Positions 1 to 7,685 of a stretch of DNA of 64,000 nt are shown one piece after another. Within the stretch, counting starts at the first letter, position 1. Every line of letters begins with the position of its first letter. Made by a program: the position numbers and the translations under genes. Below the pieces are notes generated by a model, which saw only the letters and a list, made by a program, of their open reading frames with translations, was not told the origin of the DNA and did not search any database. Source of the DNA: JACRLV01 sp045863555 (GTDB lineage: Bacteria; Planctomycetota; Phycisphaerae; UBA1845; Fen-1342); assembly GCA_045863555.1 (NCBI GenBank), contig BTUU01000024.1, positions 1 to 64,000 of the forward strand, in the 5' to 3' direction.

Positions 1-220
1 TGGGCTCCGGGGACCGCTGGCCGCCGGCCCGGCCACTAACACCGAGCCCTGCACAACCATGCGTGAGTCGCCGGCCGGCGACACCACCAAGGGGTGCCGC
101 CGGCCGTTTCCGTTCCCGCCCGCACCCCCACCCGACCGCCATTATTAACGCAACATAATATATGTTATCGGACCTTCAGAAGCAGGGCAGTCCGCACGCC
201 CCTTCGGAACATCCCGCCCA

Positions 221-832
221 TCAATTACCGGGCCATCTTGACAACAACACTCCTACGCGTCGCCACAATCGGCAAAACACCCGTCCCGCAATCGCTATTC
301 CTCCTGGATGCCGTTGTCGCCAACCGCATTCCGGACATTTACCGCCCCCTCGTGTATTCTCGATTCCACGCATTTCGTAGCCGCAGAATCCACACCGACC
401 AACTGCCGTCCGCAGGTTCGCACAAATGAGAATCCAGAGCGAGCTCAACCCCAGACAAACTGTAAGAATATTCCAGATTGGGAGCGAGACCTGGGTTCCC
501 CATGCATGCCTAATGAAACGATACTCAGTTGAAAATAGGCCGCCGTCTGAGTAACTGAGTTGAAGTCCCTCCTTGGCCAAGAATCGGCCCGGGGGTGAAT
601 GATGACACACCTCAAGAACACCATCGCATATTCGAACCAGCCATCGCCCAGAATTGAAATGTGCCGACCACCATGTCGACCCTACCCAGAACGCAAAGGC
701 GAGCCCTGACAGCGATATTAGGCCCCATGTTACCAGGCGACAACGTCGCGACAACACTGTCCTCGCTCTTAGTGAAGGCCAACCGAGTCCTACGACGAGC
801 CCGATGCTCTGGCGAAAGCGAATTCGACGCAT
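221..832 (-). CDS. Membrane protein with C-terminal zinc-ribbon-like motif
   Basis: 203-residue protein of unknown function. Hydrophobic segments lie near residues 33-55 and 115-140. They are followed by a zinc-ribbon-like module, CGFCGYEMRG, then CPECG about 15 residues later. This matches a cysteine arrangement common at the end of planctomycete membrane proteins (CGYDLRG..CPECG). The four cysteines could bind one metal ion. The tail after the ribbon is basic. The gene is noticeably less GC-rich than its surroundings, about 50% by eye against about two thirds elsewhere, so it may be fast evolving or acquired. No clear Shine-Dalgarno was found before the start, and an alternative start inside the first 25 residues is possible. 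No operon partner is visible. Confidence 0.7.
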   Translation of the reverse strand: MRRIRFRQSIGLVVGLGWPSLRARTVLSRRCRLVTWGLISLSGLAFAFWVGSTWWSAHFNSGRWLVRICDGVLEVCHHSPPGRFLAKEGLQLSYSDGGLFSTEYRFIRHAWGTQVSLPIWNILTVCLGLSSLWILICANLRTAVGRCGFCGYEMRGIENTRGGGKCPECGWRQRHPGGIAIAGRVFCRLWRRVGVLLSRWPGN

Positions 833-1097
833 GATAGTGCCTTCGAGAATTAGCTTCCTTTAACGGGCCCGACGGGCGGCGTACCAGGTCCAGGCCACCA
901 GGGTGCTGGAGGAAACGGAATTGGCGGTAGCAATGTAGGCTGGGCGTCGCCGCGCCGAACCGCCTGATTCGCAGAACACGCACACCGCGGCGATGCCCAG
1001 CTTTCCTGCGGCGAAGCACCACGAGGTCCGAGCCGCCGATCACGATTTCCCCTTGACACCAGTTGCCGTCGCTCATGCCCGTCCCGACCACGCTCGT

Positions 1098-1223
1098 TTA
1101 CACCGGCGAGATCGTCCTGTCGTCCCGCCGCCGCAGCAGCCGCGGCTTGCCGTCCGACGAACGCACCTCCAGCGCCAGCGACAGCCAGTTGCCGGGGGCG
1201 AGGTACCGCACAATTATCCCCAT
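1098..1223 (-). CDS. Possible 41-residue small ORF or gene remnant
   Basis: A short minus-strand frame starting at an ATG at 1221-1223. It encodes a 41-residue peptide beginning MGIIVRYLAPGNW and ending DDRTISPV. Unlike the surrounding frames, its residue mix looks like a folded protein: alternating hydrophobics and no proline/arginine runs. No ribosome binding site was identified. The frames just downstream on the same strand also look partly coding but are interrupted, so this may be a remnant of a larger gene. No family is recognised. Confidence 0.25.
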   Translation of the reverse strand: MGIIVRYLAPGNWLSLALEVRSSDGKPRLLRRRDDRTISPV

Positions 1224-1336
1224 CCGCCCCGGCCGCGTCTACAAAAATCTGCCCGCCGCTCCTTCGTTCCGCCCCGAAACCGGCTCCCTGCCGATCCGAG
1301 CCGCCCGGCCGGACGCAGGCCGGCTCCTCGGGTCCT

Positions 1337-1366
1337 AATCTGTGCAAATCTGTGTCAATCTGTGGA
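1337..1366. repeat. Tandem 10-bp repeat, three copies
   Basis: Three consecutive copies of AATCTGTGNN. Similar AT-richer decamer arrays are frequent intergenic junk in large planctomycete-type genomes. No function is inferred. Confidence 0.6.
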
Positions 1367-1745
1367 TCTTTCTCTTCGACCCTCCGTCCGTCGTCCGCCG
1401 TGTGCGATGTCGACGCAACCCGCGTGAGAAATCTCGCCTGCCCGCCTCACTCCGCGTCCGGCCGCACCTCGAATCGCCGACCGGTTGGATCCCTTGTTCT
1501 GTACTTTCAGTGCCCTCTGCGGATCATCGCATTCCCCGCCAGCCCCCGCCAGGCCGCCGCAAATCAGGCGCCCGAGCCTCCCGCCGCCGCGCCCGCTTCT
1601 AGACTCCCTGGAAATGCCCGCACCCCCCAACGACCTTCGCGCCTTCCCACCCCCCTGTGGCACAGCCGCCCCCAGCCGTCTCCCCTTCCCACCTTCCCAC
1701 ATTCCCACCTTCCCACCCGCGTACCTCGCGGTATCGTCCGATAAC

Positions 1746-1793
1746 GAAGGTGATCATTCCGGCACATACAAGAAAATGAGCATGATCACCTTC
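1746..1793. repeat. Perfect 12-bp inverted repeat (hairpin)
   Basis: GAAGGTGATCAT at 1746-1757 pairs perfectly with ATGATCACCTTC at 1782-1793 around a 24-nt loop containing GGCACATACA. It lies about 280 bp downstream of hisS. It could end hisS transcription, but it is also the first of three related repeat units (see 1761-2040). Confidence 0.65.
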
Positions 1794-2040
1794 GGCCAGC
1801 GTGCTCAAAACGCCGTTCCCAACGTCCTGATAACCAACATTGCCAACCCAGCACACACACAGAAAAAAGTTTGGCAACCTTCGGCCAGTTCGCTCCAAAC
1901 GCGGTTTCCCCCACCGCGAATCCCCGTTCAACGTCCCGATAAATTAGATACCCAACCCGGCACACACGAAGATAGAAGTTTGGGCGCCTTGGGCGCATTC
2001 GCTGGAAACGCGGTTTTCGGGAACCCGACCCCGAAACCGC
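1761..2040. repeat. Three imperfect direct repeats with hairpin arms
   Basis: Three diverged units begin near 1761, 1850 and 1959, each at a GGCACACACA-like box followed by an A-rich stretch. Each then continues into a shared block resembling CCTTCGGCCAGTTCGCTCAAAACGC and, after the first two units, AACGTCCNGATAA. In each unit the sequences flanking the box are complementary: GAAGGTGATCAT with ATGATCACCTTC, TTGCCAA with TTGGCAA, and CCCAAC with GTTTGGG. The arms differ but still pair, which suggests conserved structure. The element lies directly downstream of hisS. Confidence 0.55.
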
Positions 2041-2070
2041 GAAGCAGATTCACACCGGCGCGGCCACCCC

Positions 2071-3420
2071 TCAGCCCCCCGCCCGCCCAAGCTGCGACAT
2101 CAGTCGTCCCGCCAGCCCCGCCACCTCAGCATCCGCCTGCGCCCCGCTCGCCAGGTCCTTCACCGCCACCCGTCCCGCCGCGAACTCCTGCCCGAGCACG
2201 ACCGCCAGCCGCGCCCTCCGATCGGAGGCCTGCTTGAACTGCTTGCCCACCGCCTGCCGCTTGTACGAGAAGTCGACGCACAGCCCCGCCGCCCGCAGCG
2301 CCCCCGCCAGCCGCAGCAGATCGCTGAACAGCGCCGCATCCGCATCAATCAGGAACACATCCAGCGTCTCCGCCGTCGCCGGCAGCCGCTTCAGCTCCTC
2401 CAGCGCCGCCAGCAGCGGCGCATCGCCCATCCCAAAGCCGATGCCCGGCAGCTTCGGCCCGCCCAGCAGGCTCGTCAGGTCGTCATACCGCCCGCCCCCC
2501 TGCAGCGCCCGCAGTGACCCCGTCCGCATGTACGTCTCGAACACGACGCCGGTGTAGTACGCGATGCCCCGCACGACGCCCGCGTCAAACCGCACGAACC
2601 CCCCGACGCCAAATTCGTCCAGCCGCGCAAACGTCGCCCGAAACGCCTCCTCCGCCGCCGCATCCCATCCAACTTCCGGGTTCCGTGCATTCCCGCTCGC
2701 CGCAAGTTCCAGCGGCCGCGCCAGCGCCTCCTCCCAGCGCAGCTCGCTCGTCGCCACAAGACTCCGCAGATCCGCCGCCGCGACGACGGCGCCGAACGCC
2801 TCCGTCCACTGCCGGTCGAACTCCTCGACGGGCAGCTTGTCGAGCCGATCGATCAACTGGAACGCCCTGCCGGCGCTCCCCGGCTCGATCCCCAGCCCCG
2901 CCAGCACCGCCGTAGCCATCCGCCGGTGGTTGATGCGGACGACGACCTCCGATTCCCCCAGCCCCGCCGCCCGCAGCGACTCCGCCGCCAGCGCAATCAC
3001 CTCCGCGTCCGCAACCGGATCATCGACGCCGAGGATGTCCGCATTCCACTGGAAGAACTCGCGCAGCCGCCCGCGCTGCTGCCGTTCCGACCGACACATC
3101 CGCGGAATGCTGAACCACTTGATCGGCCGCGGCAGTGCATTCGCTCTCGCCGCGACCATCCGCGCCAGCGTCGGCGTCATCTCCGGCCGAATCGCGAACT
3201 GCGCCTCGTCCGTCTTGCCATGCCGCACGTGGTACAGCTGCCCGACGATCTCGTCGCCGCTCTTCAACCGATACAGGTCCAGGAACTCGAAGATCGGTCC
3301 CTCGTACTCGCTGAACCCGAACGACCGCGACACGCGCCGCCACAGATCAAACAGCCAGTTCTGCCGCCGCATGTCTTCCGGATAGAAATCACGCATCCCC
3401 GGCGGGGCCTGGATCTTCAT
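2071..3420 (-). CDS. hisS: Histidyl-tRNA synthetase
   Basis: Class II aminoacyl-tRNA synthetase that charges tRNA-His with histidine in the cytoplasm. The 449 residues match the usual family length. Motif 1 lies in the N-terminal 60 residues. The RPEMTP segment at 79-84 and the motif 2 stretch around 101-131 (SIPRMCRSERQQRGR) bind ATP and histidine. RGIAYYTG at 284-291 and GGRYDDL at 309-315 are the histidine-specific signatures, and GIGFGMGD at about 326-333 is motif 3. The anticodon-binding domain fills about 353-449. The ATG overlaps the stop of the upstream YkgJ-type gene by 4 bp, so the two are probably co-transcribed and translationally coupled. Confidence 0.96.
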   Translation of the reverse strand: MKIQAPPGMRDFYPEDMRRQNWLFDLWRRVSRSFGFSEYEGPIFEFLDLYRLKSGDEIVGQLYHVRHGKTDEAQFAIRPEMTPTLARMVAARANALPRPIKWFSIPRMCRSERQQRGRLREFFQWNADILGVDDPVADAEVIALAAESLRAAGLGESEVVVRINHRRMATAVLAGLGIEPGSAGRAFQLIDRLDKLPVEEFDRQWTEAFGAVVAAADLRSLVATSELRWEEALARPLELAASGNARNPEVGWDAAAEEAFRATFARLDEFGVGGFVRFDAGVVRGIAYYTGVVFETYMRTGSLRALQGGGRYDDLTSLLGGPKLPGIGFGMGDAPLLAALEELKRLPATAETLDVFLIDADAALFSDLLRLAGALRAAGLCVDFSYKRQAVGKQFKQASDRRARLAVVLGQEFAAGRVAVKDLASGAQADAEVAGLAGRLMSQLGRAGG

Positions 3421-3998
3421 CGAACCCCCCCGCCGCCGGCCGCCGTTTCAACCCGCGCGGCCCGCCCGCCGCGCACCGCGGAGTGCCCGTTTCCGCCCGC
3501 GATCGCCGCCAGCACCGGCAGCGGCACACCCCGCGTATCGACCGTGGCCGCCGCGTATTCAGTGTGGCGCGGCGCTCGCCCGCCGAGGCGGACGCGCAGT
3601 CGCCCGCCGCGCTTCGTGCGGCCGCCCCGCCGGCCCTTGCCGGCCTTGCGGCGCGGCGCGTGCTGCTCGGCCAGGTAGTCGTCCAGATGTTCGGGGCAGG
3701 TGAAATGATGCTCCCACCCGTAATCGCCCGAGTGGTAATCGCAGTTGTCCGTCGAATAGTCGCGGCAGATCTTCGGCCGCGTCTCGTAGATCCCGCAGCG
3801 GAAGTCGGGTTGCAGATGCCGGCAGTTCGTCGCGACGTTCAGATACCAGTCGCCGTCCTCGACGAAGACCGAAATCCCTTCATGCAGGAGATACCAGCGG
3901 ATGTCGTCGAACTCGCTCGCCTCGGTCGGCGTCTCGATCGGCAGCGCGATGTACCGGCAGCAGAAGCCGGTGCAGTGTTCGCAGAGGATTCCGGGCAT
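3417..3998 (-). CDS. YkgJ-family cysteine cluster protein
   Basis: The first 110 residues carry a YkgJ-type cysteine cluster (C6, C9, C13, C14, then CRHL, RCGIYETRPKICRDY and further cysteines), thought to bind zinc or an iron-sulfur cluster. The precise function is unknown. The start was set at 3998, not at an upstream in-frame alternative (4046), because GAAAGAGAG sits just before this ATG and the cysteine motif begins at once. The second half, after CPEHLDDYLAEQH, is a basic glycine/arginine-rich tail that is unlikely to be globular. It overlaps hisS by 4 bp, which suggests an operon of two translation-linked genes. Confidence 0.85.
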   Translation of the reverse strand: MPGILCEHCTGFCCRYIALPIETPTEASEFDDIRWYLLHEGISVFVEDGDWYLNVATNCRHLQPDFRCGIYETRPKICRDYSTDNCDYHSGDYGWEHHFTCPEHLDDYLAEQHAPRRKAGKGRRGGRTKRGGRLRVRLGGRAPRHTEYAAATVDTRGVPLPVLAAIAGGNGHSAVRGGRAARVETAAGGGGVR

Positions 3999-4131
3999 GC
4001 AACACTCTCTTTCGTCGACTCGGTCGCCGCGATGCCGGACGGTCATCCGCGCCGAACGGGCAGGAATGTAACACGTCCGGGTCGCGCGTGGCGAATCGGT
4101 CGTTCCGGGCCGAGCTTCCGGCCGGATCTCC

Positions 4132-4161
4132 TTGACCCGCGTGTCCCGAATCGCCTACATT
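4132..4161 (+). promoter_or_regulatory. Candidate sigma-70 promoter for the 4201 gene
   Basis: TTGACC at 4132-4137 and TACATT at 4156-4161, 18 bp apart, followed by a leader of about 30 nt with AGGAGG before the ATG at 4201. Confidence 0.5.
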
Positions 4162-4200
4162 CGACGTGGATCGCCGGGGGGCGATTCAGGAGGTTTCAAC

Positions 4201-5628
4201 ATGAAGCGAATGCGCACCGGGCCCGCGGCCCTGGCAGCCGCGGCGGCCCTTTCACAGTCGGGCGCCGCATCGTCGATCGAAATCACGTCGCTCGTCCTTC
4301 AGGGGGACGATCTGCCCACGGTCGGGCTGGTCACGAGCATCGACAACCTCGCCATCAACGACAACGGCGACTGGATCGTCGAGGTCGATACGAACAACGA
4401 AGACACGAACTCGGACGGCGCCCTGATTCGCAGCGGCCTGCTCTATCTCCGCGAGGGCCAGCCGCTGACCGCCCCCGCCGGCGCCTTCCTCGGCAGCTTC
4501 GACACGATCAATATCAATAACAACGGCCGCAGCGGCTGGAACTTCTTCCTCGACGGCCTGCCGTCCACGCAGGACTCGGGCGTGTACTGGGGCGACTCCC
4601 TGCTCATCGCGGAGAGCGCCGTCGCGACCGCCCCGGAGTTCTCCCCCGGCACGCCCTACATCGGGTTCTTCGAGGTCAAGATCAACAACGCGGACGACCT
4701 GATGATCATGGCCAGCGTGGACGACCCGGCGATCAACTCGTCGGTCGACCGCGCCCTTGTCCGCGTGACGCTGAACCCCGACGGCACGCTCGCGACCGAA
4801 TCGGTCCTCGCCAAGGAAGGCGACGTCCTGCCCGGCCAGGTCGGCCCCGTCACGGACTTCTCGACCGGCCCGCACGAGTTCGCGTTCAACGACGCGGGCC
4901 AGACGATGTTCGTCGCGCACATCAACGCGGGAACGGACACGCACTCGATCTACATCGACGATGTGAAGGTCGCGCAGGATGACGAGGAGTCGCCCGTCCC
5001 CGGCCGCCCGTGGTCGAGCCTGTCGAGTGCGAAGCTCGACCTGAACGATGCGGGCCAGTACGTCTTCACCGGCTCGCTGTCGGGCGACACGGCCAGCAAC
5101 TCGATCATCGTCAGCAGCGGCGGCGTCGTGAAACAGGAAGGCGACCCGATCGGCGGCTTCGCGTTCACGGGCTTCGGCACGGCCCCCGTCCAGATCAGCC
5201 GTCAGGGCCGCGTGCTCTGGTACGGCGCGTGGAACAACACGGTCTCGACGAACAACGAGGGCATCTTCCTCGACGATGAACTGCTCGTCGAAGAGGGCGT
5301 CACGTTCATCAACGGCGAAGTCGTGTTCGCGATCCGCGGCGTCCAGGACAGTTTTCAGATGAGCGACAGCGGCCGCTACATCATCTTCGAGGCGGTGCTG
5401 GCCAGCGGCATCCAGGGCGCGTTCCAGATCGAGGTTTCCTACTGCCCCGGCGACCTCTCGGGCGGCCCCGAAGTCGGCCTGGCCGATCTCGCGACGCTGC
5501 TCTCCGCGTTCGGCTCCTGCGCCGGCGACGCCGCGTACATCCCGCACGCCGACTTCAACTTCGACGGCTGCATCGGACTCGCAGACCTCGCGGTCGTGCT
5601 TTCCGCATTCGGAGAAACCTGCCCGTAA
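4201..5628 (+). CDS. Secreted repeat protein with dockerin-like C-terminus
   Basis: 475 residues, starting at the ATG preceded by AGGAGG (4189-4194). Residues 1-24 form a signal peptide, so the product is exported. The body has about seven degenerate units of roughly 50-60 residues, each with an N-D/N-x-G-[WQR] turn and a following beta strand (NDNGDWIVEV, NNNGRSGWNF, NDAGQTMFVA, NDAGQYVFTG, SDSGRYIIFE), consistent with a beta-propeller-like fold. The C-terminus has two dockerin-type calcium loops, CPGDLSG..GLADLATLLSAFG and DFNFDGCIGLADLAVVLSAFG. These are abundant in Phycisphaerae surface or secreted proteins. Whether they bind a cohesin or are a sorting tail is unknown. It is convergent with the 5751-6527 gene. 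Confidence 0.8.
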   Translation: MKRMRTGPAALAAAAALSQSGAASSIEITSLVLQGDDLPTVGLVTSIDNLAINDNGDWIVEVDTNNEDTNSDGALIRSGLLYLREGQPLTAPAGAFLGSFDTININNNGRSGWNFFLDGLPSTQDSGVYWGDSLLIAESAVATAPEFSPGTPYIGFFEVKINNADDLMIMASVDDPAINSSVDRALVRVTLNPDGTLATESVLAKEGDVLPGQVGPVTDFSTGPHEFAFNDAGQTMFVAHINAGTDTHSIYIDDVKVAQDDEESPVPGRPWSSLSSAKLDLNDAGQYVFTGSLSGDTASNSIIVSSGGVVKQEGDPIGGFAFTGFGTAPVQISRQGRVLWYGAWNNTVSTNNEGIFLDDELLVEEGVTFINGEVVFAIRGVQDSFQMSDSGRYIIFEAVLASGIQGAFQIEVSYCPGDLSGGPEVGLADLATLLSAFGSCAGDAAYIPHADFNFDGCIGLADLAVVLSAFGETCP

Positions 5629-5651
5629 ACCACGCGGGTTCGCGAAAACGC

Positions 5652-5742
5652 GGCGGCGTGAAAACGTGAAAACGTGATAAGGTGAAAACGGAGAGGGACG
5701 CGCCCTTTTCACGTTTTCACCTTTTCACGTTTTCACGCCGCG
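5652..5742. terminator. Large inverted repeat between convergent genes
   Basis: The left arm (5653-5690) is built of GTGAAAACGTGAAAACG units. The right arm (about 5703-5741) is its near-complement, CGTTTTCACCTTTTCACG and so on. The arms can fold into a hairpin of more than 30 bp with a few mismatches. It fills the gap between the stop at 5628 (+) and the stop at 5751 (-), so a bidirectional terminator is the natural reading. It is also an internally repetitive element that may recur in the genome. Confidence 0.55.
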
Positions 5743-5750
5743 TGCGCGCG

Positions 5751-6527
5751 TCAGTGCCGCGCCGCGAGACTTCCGTTCGTATTCGGCAGCACCTTCTGCA
5801 CCGCCCGCCCGTCGACGGTGGACGGCGAGTACGCGTTGCCCGCTGGTGCGTGAGCCCCCTCCCGCACCCACGCCGTCACGCCGCCGCCCGGCGCCTGGCC
5901 GAAGTTCACCGTGAAGATCGCGCTGAGCGGCCCGCTCGAATCGGAGCGCTGCCCCTGCACCGTGTACTGCACGCTGTCCGGCCCGGCCACGAGCGTGTCG
6001 TCGACGAATTCCTTCTTGCCCGAGACGCCGAGGAACGTGAACTCGCTCTCGCCCGGCAGGCGGCGGCGGATGAGGTACGACGTCCCCGCGGCCCCCGGCG
6101 GGTTCGTGCACTTCCAGCGCAGCGTCAGGTCGCCATTCGACGGCGCGAGCGTCACGGTCAGGTCGGTCGGCTGGCCCGGCGGCGGCATGGGCGTCGGCGC
6201 GGCCGGCGGCGGGATCTGGGCGATGTTGTAGACGACTTCCGGCTTCGACTGGCTCTCGGCGTACGCCCGGATCAGCCGCACATCGTCGCCGGCGCTCGCG
6301 CGCAGCGCCGCGTACGCACCGTTCACTTCCTGCGTCGCGACCTGGTAATTCTGCTTGGCCTGCTCCTGGGCGAGGATCGCCGCGGCCAGCGCATCGGTCT
6401 GCGTGTCGAACGTCGTCGCCTGCGCCGGCGTCAGACCGATCGCGGCGGCGTTCGCAGTCCACACCGGCGCGTGGCCCTGGCACCATTGCAGGAACGCGGC
6501 GCGGGGCGACCCGGGAAACGTAGCCAT
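5751..6527 (-). CDS. Fibronectin type III domain protein
   Basis: 258 residues, starting at the ATG at 6527 with AAGGGAG six bases upstream. An upstream in-frame TTG is less likely. No signal peptide is visible. The N-terminal 100 residues are an alanine/glutamine-rich helical region (QTDALAAAILAQEQAKQNYQ). A proline-rich hinge (PPPAAPTPMPPPGQP) follows, then a fibronectin-III-like fold with the L-x-W core (LTLRWKCTNP) and YLIRRRLPGESEF, about residues 112-205. Similar helical plus Fn3 proteins occur in planctomycetes without known function; a structural or binding role is only inferred. Confidence 0.7.
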   Translation of the reverse strand: MATFPGSPRAAFLQWCQGHAPVWTANAAAIGLTPAQATTFDTQTDALAAAILAQEQAKQNYQVATQEVNGAYAALRASAGDDVRLIRAYAESQSKPEVVYNIAQIPPPAAPTPMPPPGQPTDLTVTLAPSNGDLTLRWKCTNPPGAAGTSYLIRRRLPGESEFTFLGVSGKKEFVDDTLVAGPDSVQYTVQGQRSDSSGPLSAIFTVNFGQAPGGGVTAWVREGAHAPAGNAYSPSTVDGRAVQKVLPNTNGSLAARH

Positions 6528-6685
6528 GCTCAACTCCCTTCAAAAGGAATGCGCGGCGAGGTTCGACAACACGCCGACAGCGGCCCGCGCCGCAGGCGTC
6601 ATCGATCCAAAAGGCGTAGCACTTTCGTAACAGAGAGAAAATGTGTGCCCGAGTGCGAACGGCATGCGCTATGAAAGTGCTCGCT

Positions 6686-6848
6686 CTTCTCTGCGCCTCC
6701 GCGCCTCTGCGTGAGCTTTGCATCTCGTTCCTCGAGCGCGGCCGTCATCGCCGCAGGGCACGCCGGATGCAAGCCCGCCGCGCGAGCGCGGGCGGGGCCG
6801 CGCACGCGGACCCTTTTCTCACGCAGAGGCGCAGAGGCGCAGAGGAAT
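6686..6848. repeat. Inverted pair of CTCTGCGCCTCxGCG repeats
   Basis: The left arm, 6686-6715, contains CTCTGCGCCTCCGCGCCTCT and GCGTGAG. The right arm, 6818-6848, is its complement (CTCACGCAGAGGCGCAGAGG, extended by one more GCAGAGGC unit). About 100 bp lie between them. CTCTGCGCCTCTGCG-type repeats are widespread intergenic sequences in planctomycetes and related phyla. The arrangement resembles a small non-autonomous mobile element, but no transposase or target duplication is evident. Confidence 0.6.
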
Positions 6849-6957
6849 GCAGAAGTAGCGCTCACGTCGGTCGCGCGCGGCTCTCCGGCGGCTACCGGTC
6901 GACCTGTTCCATCTCGGGATGCGCAGATTTCACACAGGTCTGCCGACGGACGCATCC

Positions 6958-7545
6958 ATGCCACAGTCGCGCGTTCCGAAAAAATCGGCCGCTGGCTCGC
7001 AGGAGGAGCAGTCAGCCGTCAAGAGCTGCGCGCGGGCGTATGCGGAATGCGAGCCAGCCTACGCGGAGTCGGAGCCAGCGTAGGCTGAGTCCGAGCCAGC
7101 GTACGAAATATCCGAGCCAGCGTACGCTGAGCCCGCGCCGGCGTACGCGGAATCGGCGCTGGCGTACGCGGAATTAGCGCCCGCGTACAAGAACGCGCCG
7201 TCAGCGTAGGCCGGCACCGCGGCGGCCTACGAGGAGTGCGCGCGATGTGCATTCGCCGGACGGGAGCGGGACCGCGGCTCAGAGCCGCGGGGCAGCGACG
7301 CCGGGAAAACGGGCAGCGCCGCGCAAAAACCGGGCACCCCGGGTTGGGATTTGTCCCCCGGCCCGCCGGCGCAGGGCGCAAAATCGGGTGGCATGGGCAG
7401 GCTTGGCAGTATCAGCCTGCCCGTGCCCCGCGCCGCGGCGGCCGCCCGCGCGAACTGCATGCTTACGCGGTGTACCGCGAAAGCATGCCACCCGCCCGCC
7501 TGCATGAATTTCCTCCGCCCCGTCGGGGCGGAAGGAACGAAATGA
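6958..7545 (+). pseudogene. Possible heptapeptide-repeat frame broken by two TAG codons
   Basis: From the ATG at 6958 one frame stays open to a TGA at 7543-7545, apart from TAG at 7081-7083 and 7207-7209. Through the 21-bp array it encodes AYAESEP-like heptads. Both TAGs stand where other units have TAC, so each is one substitution from tyrosine. The intact 5' part alone would give 41 residues. It could equally be non-coding repeat DNA that happens to lack stops; downstream of the array the frame crosses palindromic repeats and does not look like protein. Confidence 0.2.
7042..7230. repeat. Nine tandem 21-bp degenerate repeats
   Basis: Units start at 7042, 7063, 7084, 7105, 7126, 7147, 7168, 7189 and 7210, with a strictly constant 21-bp period. 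The consensus is close to GCNGAGTCCGAGCCAGCGTAC, and the final CAGCGTAC is best conserved. Copies diverge progressively toward the right end. The constant period, a multiple of three, without indels is unusual for decayed DNA. Confidence 0.8.
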
Positions 7546-7617
7546 ATCAGCGACCACGGGTTACGGTCGCTCCGCGACCTCCACCCGTGGCTACATTCCG
7601 GGGTCCCTCCGGGACCC
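7386..7617. repeat. Cluster of perfect palindromic hairpins (REP-like mosaic)
   Basis: Successive hairpins are as follows. GGCAGGCT/AGCCTGCC is at 7396-7421. GCATGCTT, mismatch, CGCGGT, 2-nt loop, ACCGCG, AAGCATGC is at 7457-7488. CCGCCCCG/CGGGGCGG around a 1-nt loop is at about 7515-7531. CCACGGGT with an inner GGTCGC-TCC-GCGACC stem and ACCCGTGG is at 7554-7590. GGGTCCC-TCC-GGGACCC is at 7601-7617. An outer pair GGGTGGCATG (7386-7395) and CATGCCACCC (7484-7493) encloses the first two. Several loops are TCC. Confidence 0.75.
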
Positions 7618-7657
7618 AATGCACCCCGCCAACGGGCACGCGCATGGCACACGTCCG

Positions 7658-7685
7658 TTGACAGACAGGTGGAACCACCTATCAT
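7658..7685 (+). promoter_or_regulatory. Sigma-70-like promoter of the 7719 lipoprotein
   Basis: A perfect -35, TTGACA (7658-7663), and TATCAT (7680-7685) with 16 bp between, about 33 bp before the start codon. Confidence 0.6.

Larger units (their letters stand above)
833..2070. other. Gene-poor region of about 1.2 kb
   Basis: No confident gene between the zinc-ribbon protein and hisS. Open frames occur on both strands, but they are proline/arginine-rich frames typical of GC-rich non-coding DNA. On the minus strand, short stretches in successive frames (1098-1223 and about 856-1090) read like protein but are broken by stops. They could be a decayed gene. The segment also holds three tandem 10-bp repeats (1337-1366), a CCCACCTT-type repeat near 1685-1725 and the triplicated hairpin units at 1746-2040, which are listed separately. 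Confidence 0.6.

Noticed and set aside
612..1091. A 159-residue minus-strand frame overlapping the zinc-ribbon gene
   Set aside because: It overlaps the better-supported 221-832 frame by more than 200 bp, and its composition shifts part-way, as in a remnant or shadow.
1485..2237. A 250-residue proline-rich plus-strand frame
   Set aside because: It runs through intergenic repeats into the reverse of hisS and has the proline excess of a non-coding frame.
7042..7230. Possible CRISPR array
   Set aside because: Units are directly adjacent 21-bp repeats with no unique spacers, and there are no cas genes.
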